DNA from: Candidatus Caenarcanales bacterium
Lineage (GTDB): Bacteria; Cyanobacteriota; Vampirovibrionia; Caenarcaniphilales; Caenarcanaceae
NCBI GenBank assembly: GCA_030065015.1
Contig: JASJDU010000002.1
Coordinates: forward strand, 78,615 to 142,614
Direction: 5' to 3'
Length of the DNA: 64,000 nt
Shown here: positions 51,875 through 61,050 of the stretch, in pieces
Numbering within the stretch: position 1 is the stretch's first letter
Layout: each line of letters starts with the position of its first letter
Translations under genes and position numbers: made by a program
The notes under the pieces: model-generated
Databases searched by the model: none
What the model saw: the letters and a program-made list of their open reading frames with translations, nothing else
What the model was told of the DNA's origin: nothing

Positions 51875-52939
51875 ATGTCTGAGACTATAGATTTATTAAG
51901 TGAAAATTTAAAAAATTCAATCACTAGCCTAAAAAAAGCTAAACCTAAAATAGCAGTGTTAGGTGATGTGATTTTGGATGAATATGTGATTGGCTATCCA
52001 GAGAGAATCTCTAGAGAGGCTCCAGTATTAATACTTGAATACAAAGATAATTACTATCGACTTGGTGGAGCTGCAAATGCTGCTATTAATGCTGCTCATC
52101 TTGGTGCCGAAGTGTGTTTGATTGGTACGGTTGGTGAAGACGATGCTGCTTCTGTGATGACGGACATTTGTAAGAAAAATAATATTGAACCAGAACTCTT
52201 AACTTTAAGTAATAAACCAACTACTTTAAAAACAAGGATTCTATCTACAAATCAAGGGAGTAACCTGAGTCATGCGGGTACCTCGTCAACTCAACAGGTT
52301 TTGCGAATAGATAAATTGAGTAGAAAAACTGTGTCCAAAGAGGAAGGGCTCTCTTTATTGGATAGGATAAGGGCTGTTTCTGAGGATGTGGATGTTATTC
52401 TTCTTTCTGACTATACTCTCGGGGTTTTGTCTGAAGAAGTAATCAGAGAGGTAATTAATTTAAATATAAAAGTGGTGGTGGATCCTTCTACAGCTTTTGA
52501 CAGATTCAATGGGGCTTTTTTGATTACTCCCAATCAGCCTGATACAGAAAAGTTTTTAGAAAAAGAGGTTGGGTTTGATAGTCAAAATGATTTAATACAG
52601 GTCAGGAAAGATCTTAAAGAAAAGTTGCCGAATGTGGATAGCTTTTTGGTTACGCGTGGTGCTAATGGTATGGCCTTGTTTGAGTCTTCTTCTACACAAT
52701 TGGTACCAGCTTTCAATAAAGCCGAGGTCTTTGACGTTACCGGTGCTGGAGATACCGTTTCTGCTTGTGTTTCAGTTTCCCTTGCTGCTGGTTTGGATTT
52801 GCCAATGTGTGCTGCACTGGGTAATTTAGCGGCTAGTATTGTTGTTCGTAAACTGGGAACAGAAACAACTAATACTGATGAAATGATAGTGGCAGCAAAT
52901 GCTTTAGAGGAGCTGAAAGCCGAAAGATTTATTCTCTAA
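51875..52939 (+). CDS. PfkB-family heptose-7-phosphate kinase (HldE domain I type)
   Basis: The 354-aa kinase has the RfaE/HldE kinase-domain features: IAVLGDVILDEYVIGYPERISREAPV, YRLGGAANAAINAAHLGA, LRIDKL, and the PfkB signature DVTGAGDTVSACV. HldE domain I makes D-glycero-beta-D-manno-heptose 1,7-bisphosphate for LPS or glycan synthesis. The C-terminal nucleotidyltransferase domain of bifunctional HldE is absent, so a separate gene would be needed. Follows the FtsB-like gene by 27 bp. Confidence 0.88.
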   Translation: MSETIDLLSENLKNSITSLKKAKPKIAVLGDVILDEYVIGYPERISREAPVLILEYKDNYYRLGGAANAAINAAHLGAEVCLIGTVGEDDAASVMTDICKKNNIEPELLTLSNKPTTLKTRILSTNQGSNLSHAGTSSTQQVLRIDKLSRKTVSKEEGLSLLDRIRAVSEDVDVILLSDYTLGVLSEEVIREVINLNIKVVVDPSTAFDRFNGAFLITPNQPDTEKFLEKEVGFDSQNDLIQVRKDLKEKLPNVDSFLVTRGANGMALFESSSTQLVPAFNKAEVFDVTGAGDTVSACVSVSLAAGLDLPMCAALGNLAASIVVRKLGTETTNTDEMIVAANALEELKAERFIL

Positions 52940-52980
52940 AATATTTAATATTGTGGATTGTTTGCAGTTTCAAATGAGAG

Positions 52981-53940
52981 ATGAAATATAAAACAAAAGA
53001 TAAAGCGGTTATTTTGTGTAACCTGGGTGGCCCAAGAAATTTAGATGAAGTGGAAACTTTCTTGCTTGATTTATTGGGAGATCCCAATGTTATTCAGTTG
53101 CCATGGTTTTTAAAATGGTTTCAGAAAGTACTTGCCAAAATAATTGTAAAAAAAAGATTACCTTTTTCTAAAAAGCTTTATCAAGATATTGGTGGTAAGT
53201 CACCGTTGGTCGAGATTACTCAGATACAAGCAGAATTGCTTGAACAAAAAATTGGCCTTAAAACTTTCATTTTTATGAATTGTGGAAAACCCAATGCTGA
53301 GGATCTTAAATTGCGAATTAATGAGTTTAATCCAAATTTGGATTCTGTGGCTGTAGTTCCGCTATTCCCTCAATATTCGACTACCACTAGTAAAACTAGT
53401 ATTGAGAAGATTGAATGCTTTGTCAATGAATTTTTCCCTGATACAAAATTGAATATTGTTGAGAGTTTTGCTACTCATCCGTTGTTCATTCAGGCTTGGC
53501 AGCAAAGAATTAAGGCGAAAATCAAACATATTAATGAGCCTTTCCAACTTTTCTTTAGCGCTCACGGAATACCACAAAGTTACGTTGATAAAGGAGATCC
53601 TTACTCCTCTGAAGTTACAGCTTCAGTAGACGGTATTATGAAGGCTTTTCCAGGCCAAAAGTATACAATCTGTTTTCAGAGCCGTTTTGGTAAGGGGCAG
53701 TGGCTAGAACCTTATACCGATAAATTGATTGAGGAAGCCTCTCCCGGTACTAAGATTGTGGTTGTGCCAATAAGCTTTGTTAGCGATCATGTGGAAACTA
53801 TTCACGAGATTGGAATTGAATTTAAGGAGTTAGCTGAGGAGAGGAATGTAGATTTGTTAAGAGTCCCAGGCTTGAATAATTCCAATATCTTTATTGATTG
53901 TTTAGCTGCATTAGTTGAAGAAAAACTAAAAACGTTATAG
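52981..53940 (+). CDS. hemH: Ferrochelatase
   Basis: HemH inserts Fe2+ into protoporphyrin IX as the last step of heme synthesis. The 319-aa protein has AVILCNLGGPRNLDEVETFL, GGKSPLVEITQIQA, PLFPQYSTTTS, LFFSAHGIPQSYVDKGDPY with the metal-site His, and ISFVSDHVETIHEIGIEF. Standard length. It fits hemC at 40230 and the heme-binding oxidase at 61051. Confidence 0.96.
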   Translation: MKYKTKDKAVILCNLGGPRNLDEVETFLLDLLGDPNVIQLPWFLKWFQKVLAKIIVKKRLPFSKKLYQDIGGKSPLVEITQIQAELLEQKIGLKTFIFMNCGKPNAEDLKLRINEFNPNLDSVAVVPLFPQYSTTTSKTSIEKIECFVNEFFPDTKLNIVESFATHPLFIQAWQQRIKAKIKHINEPFQLFFSAHGIPQSYVDKGDPYSSEVTASVDGIMKAFPGQKYTICFQSRFGKGQWLEPYTDKLIEEASPGTKIVVVPISFVSDHVETIHEIGIEFKELAEERNVDLLRVPGLNNSNIFIDCLAALVEEKLKTL

Positions 53941-54009
53941 AGACGTACTAAAAAAGCTATAAAAGTTTAAAATTGTATTTCTCTCAATTACTCAATGAGC
54001 AAATAAAAA

Positions 54010-54498
54010 ATGTCCGATATTAAAGAGCAAATTGGTTTATCCCTTGGGCGCATTCCGAGTGGACTTTTTATAGTAACCTTTCATAATAATGAACTGAATG
54101 AGCCTGACGGCATGTTAATGTCATGGATTCAACAATGTTCTTTTGATCCTCCAATGATTAGCGTTGCTATAAAGAAAGACCGAAAAGGGTTAGAGTTAAT
54201 CAAAGAGTCTAAATACTTTGTTGTTAACGTAATGGGTAAAGAAAACGCAAAGATGATTGGCTCATTTTATAAAGGCGTAGGAAAAGCTAAGTTTGAAGGA
54301 ATAGATACTTCTGAAACAGAAAATAAGATTCAATATTTGAGTGAAGCGGTGTCTTATCTCGAGTGTGAATTTCAATCATCTGCCGATACAACCGGTGACC
54401 ATGTGCAAATTTTTGGAAAAGTTCTCGGTGGTAATTTATTGAATTCAGCACAAAATGAGCCATCAATCCATTTGAGGAAAAATGGTTATGACTATTGA
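54010..54498 (+). CDS. Flavin reductase-like FMN-binding protein
   Basis: The 162-aa protein has the split-barrel flavin reductase domain: LGRIPSGLFIVTFH, MLMSWIQQCSFDPPMISVAI, YFVVNVMGKEN and FQSSADTTGDHVQIFGKV. It resembles the C-terminal NAD(P)H:flavin oxidoreductase domain of cyanobacterial flavodiiron proteins, here as a stand-alone protein. The partner is unknown; flavin-dependent electron transfer to another oxidase is one possibility. No diiron domain is encoded nearby. Confidence 0.85.
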   Translation: MSDIKEQIGLSLGRIPSGLFIVTFHNNELNEPDGMLMSWIQQCSFDPPMISVAIKKDRKGLELIKESKYFVVNVMGKENAKMIGSFYKGVGKAKFEGIDTSETENKIQYLSEAVSYLECEFQSSADTTGDHVQIFGKVLGGNLLNSAQNEPSIHLRKNGYDY

Positions 54499-54575
54499 TT
54501 TTTGAGTTTGTTTTTCGTGAAACACAGTGAAACGTTTGAATAGATAATTGACTATAGGCTTAAATTGATTTAACA

Positions 54576-55562
54576 ATGGGAGAGTCTAAAAAAATCTCTA
54601 TCTTGGGTGCTGGTAGTTGGGGGACAGTTCTCTCTCATCTGCTTGCTCTAAGTGGTCATTCAATTAATTTGTGGTCTCGATCGGATGATTTCGTTCAACA
54701 TACAAAAAGAATTGGAAGATTTACTAAACCTGTGGAGTTGAATTTACCAGAAGCTGTTAATTTAACTAGCTCACTTCAAGAGTCTTTAATAGATATTGAT
54801 TTGTTGATTTGTGCTGTTCCATCGGAAGCCGTAAAAACTTTGTCTCAAAGTATAAAGGTTATAGAATCCAAAATCCCTCTTTTCCTTTCAGTAACTAAAG
54901 GGTTGTCAGTAGGTTCTGTTAAAAGGATGTCTGAGATTTGGAGTGAGACTATTGATTGTGATATTGCCGCTCTTTCTGGGCCAAATCTTTCGGCAGAAGC
55001 TGCACTAGCCAAGCCAATGAAAACTGTTATTGCTTCGAAAAATATGGAATCCGCTCAGACCATCGCTGATTGTTTTCATGTTCCGAATTTTAAAACTGAA
55101 ATAACCGACGATATAGTTGGGGTTGAGATTGCAGGAGCTGCAAAAAATGTTATTGCCTTAATCGCGGGTGCTTGGGATGGTCTAAGCCTTGGGACAAGCG
55201 GAAAAGGAGCAATGTTGACTAGAGCGGTTTCGGAATTGTCTCATTTGGTTGACTTGATGGGTGGTAAAAGGGAAACTGTCTTTTCAGTTGCAGGGCTAGG
55301 GGATTTGTATATTACCTGCAGTAGCCCCTTGAGTAGAAACTATAGAGCTGGATATAGTCTAGCTAAGGGGAAAACTCTTGATGAAGTCCATTCTGAGCTT
55401 GGTGGGCAAGTCTCAGAGGGAGTTTACACTGCACCATTGATTAAACAATTGAGCAATAAGTATGAAGCTGATCTCCGGGTCTGTGATGCTGCAAATAAAT
55501 TAATTGCACACGACAAGCTTAGTTTGTACCAAATTGAAGAAATGCTAGTTGACCTGGTATGA
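54576..55562 (+). CDS. gpsA: Glycerol-3-phosphate dehydrogenase [NAD(P)+]
   Basis: GpsA reduces dihydroxyacetone phosphate to sn-glycerol-3-phosphate for phospholipids. The 328-aa protein has SILGAGSWGTVLSHLLA, LISVTKGL-like (FLSVTKGLS), ALSGPNLSAEAA, GAAKNVIALIAGAWDGL, and the substrate-binding GLGDLYITCSSPLSRN. Standard length; followed by thrS about 100 bp later. Confidence 0.96.
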   Translation: MGESKKISILGAGSWGTVLSHLLALSGHSINLWSRSDDFVQHTKRIGRFTKPVELNLPEAVNLTSSLQESLIDIDLLICAVPSEAVKTLSQSIKVIESKIPLFLSVTKGLSVGSVKRMSEIWSETIDCDIAALSGPNLSAEAALAKPMKTVIASKNMESAQTIADCFHVPNFKTEITDDIVGVEIAGAAKNVIALIAGAWDGLSLGTSGKGAMLTRAVSELSHLVDLMGGKRETVFSVAGLGDLYITCSSPLSRNYRAGYSLAKGKTLDEVHSELGGQVSEGVYTAPLIKQLSNKYEADLRVCDAANKLIAHDKLSLYQIEEMLVDLV

Positions 55563-55665
55563 ACCACAAGCCCTCTGATGAGTTTAAGGAAAAGGATGGG
55601 GTGTAAAAGTTATTTTCAATATATAACTACTGATAGAATATTCGCTACAAAAACATTAGATTGCC

Positions 55666-57600
55666 ATGTCCGAAATATCAGTTCGACTTCCCGATAATTC
55701 TATTAAAAAGTTAAATGAAGGTTCCACTGGGCAAGATTTAGCAAAGTCTATTGGGGAAAGATTATTCAAAGATTCAGTTGGGTTGAATGTTAATGATGAG
55801 TACGTAGACTTAAAGACTGAATTGAAAGATGGCGACAAAGTAAAAATAATAACTAAAAAAGATTCTGACAGCTTAGAGTTCTTGCGACACAGCACTGCCC
55901 ATATTCTTGCAGCTGCCGTTCAAAATTTGTATCCACAGGCGAAGATTGCAATTGGCCCGACCATTCAAGATGGGTTTTATTATGATTTCTACATCCCTGG
56001 GATTAACCTGTCCGCTGATGATTTAACCAAGATTGAATTGGAAATGCAGAAATTGATTGATTCTTCTGTCGATTTTGTAAGGCTTAAAGTAGAAACGCCC
56101 GATATTCAGATAAATGATTTTTTAAAACAAGGAGAGAAATTTAAAGCTGAACTTCTTGAAAAATATAAAAATGAGAGTCCAACACAGTATGGACTTTTTG
56201 ATGGTGAGAATACGATGATTTGGAGCGATCTTTGTAGGGGGCCGCACATTCCTAATAGTAAATTTATTAAGGCATTTAAATTACTTTCCGTGTCTAGTGC
56301 ATACTGGCAAGCGGATGAAACAAAAGAGTCTCTTCAGCGAGTTTATGGGACTGCGTGGTGGAGTAAGAAAGATTTAGATGAATACCTTCATAAAATTGAA
56401 GAAGCAGAAAAGCGAGATCACAGAAAATTATCTCGTCAGCACGAGCTCTTTTCAACTCACGAGGATGCAGGTCCCGGACTTATTTTTTGGCATCCAAAAC
56501 TTTCTTTTTTACGTGCTCGAATTGAAGAATTCTGGAAGGATCTTCATGAATTCAATGGCTATGAATTGATTTATACTCCGCATATTGCTCGACGTGAACT
56601 TTGGGATACTTCTGGACATACTGAGTTCTATGAAGAAAATATGTTTCAGATGAAGCCCATTGATGAGCAGGAATATATTCTGAAGCCGATGAATTGTCCT
56701 TTTCATGTCTTGATTTTCAATTCGCGTCGTCATAGTTATCGAGAATTACCCATTCGGTATGCCGAAATGGGTACTGTTTATCGCTTTGAGAGATCCGGTG
56801 CTTTGCATGGTCTCGCTCGAGTGAGAGGCTTTACTCAAGATGATGCACATGTCTTTTGTGCCCCAGTTCAACTAGTTGATGAAGTTTGTTCGATAATCGA
56901 CTTGATCGATCAAACTTATTCTAAGTTTGACTTGGAGTACTCTGCTGAACTTTCCACCCGGCCGAGTGAGCGTATTGGAGATGATTCTATCTGGGATATG
57001 GCAGAAGATTCTCTTAAAAAGGCTCTGGATGAAAAGCAACTTAACTACGAATTGAATGAAGGTGATGGTGCTTTTTACGGACCTAAAATCGATTTTAAAC
57101 TTAAAGATGCTTTGGGTCGTTCTTGGCAAGGGGCAACAATTCAAGTTGATTTCAACTTGCCAAACCGTTTCGATCTTAAATATACAACTCATGAAGGGAC
57201 AACCGAAAAGCCGGTTATGCTTCATAGAGCAATTTTCGGTAGTTTAGAGCGTTTTACAGCTTTATTAATAGAGCATTATTCAGGGGCTTTTCCTTTTTGG
57301 TTATGTCAAACACAAGTTGCTATGTTGCCGATTGCCGATCGTCATAATGAATATTGCCATAAAATTTCTCAAACGCTCAGAGAGTTCAAGATTAGAGCTA
57401 AGGTCGATGAACGTGCTGAAAAAGTAAATGCAAAAATCAGAGACGCTCAATTGGAACAAGTGCCCTATATGATTATTATTGGTGACAAAGAGTTAGAAAC
57501 CGAACAAGTTTCGGTTCGAGAGAGGAGAAAAGGAGACTTGGGTACTATGTCTATTTCTGATTTACTTAAGAAGATAGAGACTGAGAAATTCTCAAGATGA
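55666..57600 (+). CDS. thrS: Threonyl-tRNA synthetase
   Basis: The 644-aa class II synthetase has an N-terminal TGS domain (VRLPDNSIKKLNEGSTGQDLA), the editing domain with HSTAHILAAA and SDLCRGPHIP, and the catalytic domain. The catalytic domain holds the Zn ligand Cys in MNCPFHVLIF, motif 2 RFERSGALHGLARVRGFTQDDAH, and LHRAIFGSLERF. The anticodon domain holds RIRVDERAEKVNAKIRDAQ-type (KVDERAEKVNAKIRDA). Full length. No T-box leader is seen upstream. Confidence 0.97.
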   Translation: MSEISVRLPDNSIKKLNEGSTGQDLAKSIGERLFKDSVGLNVNDEYVDLKTELKDGDKVKIITKKDSDSLEFLRHSTAHILAAAVQNLYPQAKIAIGPTIQDGFYYDFYIPGINLSADDLTKIELEMQKLIDSSVDFVRLKVETPDIQINDFLKQGEKFKAELLEKYKNESPTQYGLFDGENTMIWSDLCRGPHIPNSKFIKAFKLLSVSSAYWQADETKESLQRVYGTAWWSKKDLDEYLHKIEEAEKRDHRKLSRQHELFSTHEDAGPGLIFWHPKLSFLRARIEEFWKDLHEFNGYELIYTPHIARRELWDTSGHTEFYEENMFQMKPIDEQEYILKPMNCPFHVLIFNSRRHSYRELPIRYAEMGTVYRFERSGALHGLARVRGFTQDDAHVFCAPVQLVDEVCSIIDLIDQTYSKFDLEYSAELSTRPSERIGDDSIWDMAEDSLKKALDEKQLNYELNEGDGAFYGPKIDFKLKDALGRSWQGATIQVDFNLPNRFDLKYTTHEGTTEKPVMLHRAIFGSLERFTALLIEHYSGAFPFWLCQTQVAMLPIADRHNEYCHKISQTLREFKIRAKVDERAEKVNAKIRDAQLEQVPYMIIIGDKELETEQVSVRERRKGDLGTMSISDLLKKIETEKFSR

Positions 57601-57654
57601 ATATTTGTTTAGGTATTTTACTTTCACTAAACTAAGTCTCGTTGAATTTGAAAT

Positions 57655-57681
57655 TGAGTTTGACTCATCGAGTTTGACTCA
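57655..57681. repeat. Tandem GAGTTTGACTCA sites downstream of thrS
   Basis: GAGTTTGACTCA occurs at 57656-57667 and 57670-57681, a 14-bp period. Each contains the inverted repeat GAGT-TTG-ACTC. With its preceding T, the first copy is a 13-bp palindrome TGAGT-TTG-ACTCA. They could bind a dimeric regulator of the 57838 gene. No matching regulator is identified. Confidence 0.5.
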
Positions 57682-57837
57682 AGGTCTTTCCTTCTTTTGA
57701 AAATGGCTTATAGCCTTAGTTTTAAATTAACCTCAGACAAATAATCCCGAGATTACCCGCTTTATATTTTTGTGAAGAGAATGTTAGGGAATTTAACATT
57801 TGGGACTGAAATTTTATGAATAATGGAGTGATTTTTC

Positions 57838-58104
57838 ATGAACATTGAGCAAAAGAAAAAGCAGGAAACCTCTTCAGACTCATGGAATCTTTTCAAAAAT
57901 CCTTTCTCGTATTTATTCAATGCTTTGACAAAGAAAACTGATTCCGCGGAAAAAGATAATTCTTTGGAAAAATATGATGGTGAAAACAATCTCGGAAAAG
58001 ATAAAAAAGAACCAAAGTTATTTGTGCAACAAAGAACTAATCAACCAGTGAACCCACCGGTAATGGATCTCTTGGTTCAGAAGGAGCAAAATTTGGATCT
58101 CTAA
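57838..58104 (+). CDS. Hypothetical small charged protein
   Basis: The 88-aa product is not recognised. It is highly polar (Lys, Glu, Asn, Gln) with one short hydrophobic patch (NPFSYLFNAL) and a Pro-rich NQPVNPPVMDLL near the end, and looks largely disordered. GGAG lies about 10 bp before the ATG, which supports expression. It lies between thrS and the MnmC-like gene. Confidence 0.5.
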   Translation: MNIEQKKKQETSSDSWNLFKNPFSYLFNALTKKTDSAEKDNSLEKYDGENNLGKDKKEPKLFVQQRTNQPVNPPVMDLLVQKEQNLDL

Positions 58105-58185
58105 TTAAACTCCAAAGCTAGGATCTTATAAATTTAATTAGTAAACTAATCTCAGTATTACAGTATATGTTGGAGCTTTATTCTT

Positions 58186-58941
58186 TTGATTGAATTTGTT
58201 AAAACCAAAGATGGTTCTCCAACAATATATGACCCTGAAACAGGAGAACATCATCATAGTTTAATTGGTTCCTACACGGAGGCACGTTATAAATTTGCAG
58301 AGGTTGCAAGGTCAATAATTCAAAAGAAAAGCCGAATAAATCTTTTAGATTTACCATTTGGATTGGGTTATAACTTAATAGCGACTTTGGATGTGCTGAG
58401 AGAAGTAGAAAACACTTCTAAAAAAGATAATGGGAATTCAGTAAAGCAGAAGTTCTTAGAATGTGTAGCGGTTGAAAAAGATAGAAAAGTAATAGAAGCG
58501 ATTGGCTATTATCCTTGGCAAGAGCCTTTAAAAGGTAAATTTGTACAACTCAAAAATGTTTTGAATGAAGGAAATCAAATCGAAGCTAAAGATTTTTCTC
58601 TGAACTTGATCATTGACGATTTGCTTTTAGTTTTGCCTAAAATTCATCAGAGTTTTGATCTTATTTTTTACGATCCTTTTAGTCCTAAAACATCTCCTGA
58701 TCTATGGTCTAGGGAGAAAGTCCTGAAATTTTTCTATGAGCTTTTGGCTCCTGGTGGTTTGTTAATAACATATACCGCCTCTAATAAAGTGAGGAAAGGA
58801 CTTCAGGAAGTTGGCTTTTATATTGCTCCGAGTGTTGCTGTTGGTCGCAAAATGCCTGGAACAATAGCTTCTAAGGAGCCTTTGGAGGCTAGTTTCTCAG
58901 AAGAAACTTTTGAAAAAATACAAAAAGCTTCTAGCTATTAG
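58186..58941 (+). CDS. MnmC-like tRNA methyltransferase domain protein
   Basis: The 251-aa protein matches the SAM-dependent methyltransferase domain of MnmC (DUF752 type): EFVKTKDGSPTIYDPETGEHHHS, LLDLPFGLGYNL, and the diagnostic YDPFSPKTSPDLWS. It lacks the FAD oxidoreductase domain that in MnmC removes carboxymethyl groups, so it would catalyse only nm5U to mnm5U at U34. mnmG at 15347 supplies an upstream step. Start is TTG at 58186. Confidence 0.85.
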   Translation: MIEFVKTKDGSPTIYDPETGEHHHSLIGSYTEARYKFAEVARSIIQKKSRINLLDLPFGLGYNLIATLDVLREVENTSKKDNGNSVKQKFLECVAVEKDRKVIEAIGYYPWQEPLKGKFVQLKNVLNEGNQIEAKDFSLNLIIDDLLLVLPKIHQSFDLIFYDPFSPKTSPDLWSREKVLKFFYELLAPGGLLITYTASNKVRKGLQEVGFYIAPSVAVGRKMPGTIASKEPLEASFSEETFEKIQKASSY

Positions 58942-58987
58942 TTAAATCGTGGTAAGTTGGATCTTATGTAAATAGAAGTCGATCGGT

Positions 58988-60829
58988 TTGACAGAAGAGT
59001 ATTACTTAATTGGCTTGAGCTGTGTTTTTGTTATTGGTATAGCAGCTCAATGGATAGCTTGGAGGTTGAGAACACCTTCAATTTTGTTGCTTTTATTTTT
59101 TGGTTTTGTTGCTGGACCTCTAACCGGTTTCATTGAGCCGGATAAACTTCTTGGTGATCAGTTGTTGCCTATAGTGTCGATCTCAGTTGCAATAATACTC
59201 TTTGAAGGTGGATTGAGTCTGAGACTTGCAGAATTAAGGCAAGTCGGCAGAGTGATTTTTTCATTAATTAGTATTGGGCTTTTGATTACTTGGGTTGTGA
59301 GCAGTTTTGCTGCCTATTATTTCTTAAAAGTTGATCCTCCCATTGCAACTCTGTTGGGTGCTGTTTTGTCGGTTTCGGGACCAACCGTTATAATGCCTCT
59401 TCTACGTCATATACGTCCAGTTGGTAGAGTCGGTTCAATTCTCAAATGGGAAGGCATAATGGTAGATCCCATTGGTGCAATTCTTGCTGTATTGGTATTT
59501 GAAATTATTATTGGTGGTGGATTTTACCAATCGACTTTTTTATCGATATTTGAAATTATTATTAAAACGGCTGCTACCGGAAGTCTCTTGGGATTTTTAG
59601 CGGCAGGTGTTTTTGTTCTTCTTCTCAAACGTTTCTGGATTCCAGACTTTCTTCAAAATCCAGTCTCTTTAATGATAGTTATTGGAGCTTTTACGTTCTC
59701 TAATATTATTCAACCAGAATCGGGTCTTTTTACCGTTACTGTTATGGGTATAGTTTTGGCTAATCAAAGAATAGTCTCGATTAAACAAATTACCGATTTT
59801 AAAGAGACTCTTAGTGTAATTCTCATCTCCATATTATTCATGTTGCTTGCGTCTCGCCTCAAATTGAGCAATTTTGTCAACTTGGATATTACAAATAGCT
59901 TTCTTTTCCTTTCCATATTGATTTTTGTTATTAGGCCGATAACAGTTTTACTTTCAACTCTAAACACAACTTTGACCTGGAAAGAGAAATTATTTATTTC
60001 ATCTTTGTATCCTCGAGGGATAGTTGCGGCTGCAGTTTCTTCTCTTTTTGCACTTAGGTTAACTGAGGTTGGCTATGTAGGTGCTGATTTAATGGTTTCT
60101 TATACTTTCTTGATTATTGTTGGAACCGTTGTTGTTTATGGTTTGCTTGCACCTTTTTTAGCTAGAAGTTTTGGCTTGGCTAAAGCTAACCCTCAAGGTG
60201 TCATGATAATTGGTGCTCATGGGGTGTCTCGCATGATTGCTAAATCAATTAAAAATGAAGGCTTTAAAGTTTTGCTCGTTGATACTAATCGAGAAAATAT
60301 AACTGAAGCTAAAATGGAGGAGTTGCCCGCTTTTTACGCCAATATTCTTTCAGAGCACTTGTTGGACCAAGTTGATGTTTCTGATATAGGAAGAGTTTTA
60401 GCTCTAACTTCTAACGATGAAATGAACTCCCTATCTTGCATTAATCTGTCAGAGACTTTTGGTCGTTCTCAAACCTTTCAATTATCTCCTCAAGATAAGG
60501 GCAGTAATTTAAAAGAAACTGTTCCTCAGCATTTGAGAGGAAGACCTTTGTTCAATCGTCGTGTTAATTATAATTTTCTTCAAGAGCATTTTGAGAAGGG
60601 AGCAACTATTAAAAAAACCACTTTAAGCAAAGAGTTTACCTATAATGATTTTCAAACTTTGAATGGAGAGTCTGCAATCCCCTTATTTTTAATAACAAAA
60701 CCTGGAGAATTGCAAGTCTTTAATGGAGATGACCCACTGTATCCTAAGGCTGGACAAACAGTAATTAGTTTGGTTCTCCAGGTTCCAACGAATCCAGCAA
60801 TCTCTGAAATGAAAATAAGTAGTTTCTAG
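58988..60829 (+). CDS. CPA1-family cation/proton antiporter with a C-terminal TrkA-type domain
   Basis: The 613-aa protein has about 12 membrane segments with ILFEGGLSLRL, AVLSVSGPTVIMPLL, and the ion-site segment WEGIMVDPIGAILA. After the last helix comes a Rossmann-like regulatory domain (GVMIIGAHGVSRMIAKSIKNEGF, VDTNRENITEA). Similar NhaP/KefB-type proteins exchange Na+ or K+ for H+, with the nucleotide-binding domain gating transport. Start is TTG at 58988. Ion preference cannot be told from sequence. Confidence 0.88.
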   Translation: MTEEYYLIGLSCVFVIGIAAQWIAWRLRTPSILLLLFFGFVAGPLTGFIEPDKLLGDQLLPIVSISVAIILFEGGLSLRLAELRQVGRVIFSLISIGLLITWVVSSFAAYYFLKVDPPIATLLGAVLSVSGPTVIMPLLRHIRPVGRVGSILKWEGIMVDPIGAILAVLVFEIIIGGGFYQSTFLSIFEIIIKTAATGSLLGFLAAGVFVLLLKRFWIPDFLQNPVSLMIVIGAFTFSNIIQPESGLFTVTVMGIVLANQRIVSIKQITDFKETLSVILISILFMLLASRLKLSNFVNLDITNSFLFLSILIFVIRPITVLLSTLNTTLTWKEKLFISSLYPRGIVAAAVSSLFALRLTEVGYVGADLMVSYTFLIIVGTVVVYGLLAPFLARSFGLAKANPQGVMIIGAHGVSRMIAKSIKNEGFKVLLVDTNRENITEAKMEELPAFYANILSEHLLDQVDVSDIGRVLALTSNDEMNSLSCINLSETFGRSQTFQLSPQDKGSNLKETVPQHLRGRPLFNRRVNYNFLQEHFEKGATIKKTTLSKEFTYNDFQTLNGESAIPLFLITKPGELQVFNGDDPLYPKAGQTVISLVLQVPTNPAISEMKISSF

Positions 60830-61050
60830 GATTTTTATTGAAAAAAGAGTTTAATAAGCAAAACTCATTCACGTGTTTATTTAGCTTTGAATCCGTTTTT
60901 AATTTTTTGATATCTGTATAAACCATTCTAATGTTGGTATTTCCCATAGATATTCGAGAAAATGGCGAATTTCAGTGAGGTAAATTAGTAGGTTTCACAT
61001 ATAATTTATACATGCTAATACTTAGATATATATAAAATAAAGGTATTGTT

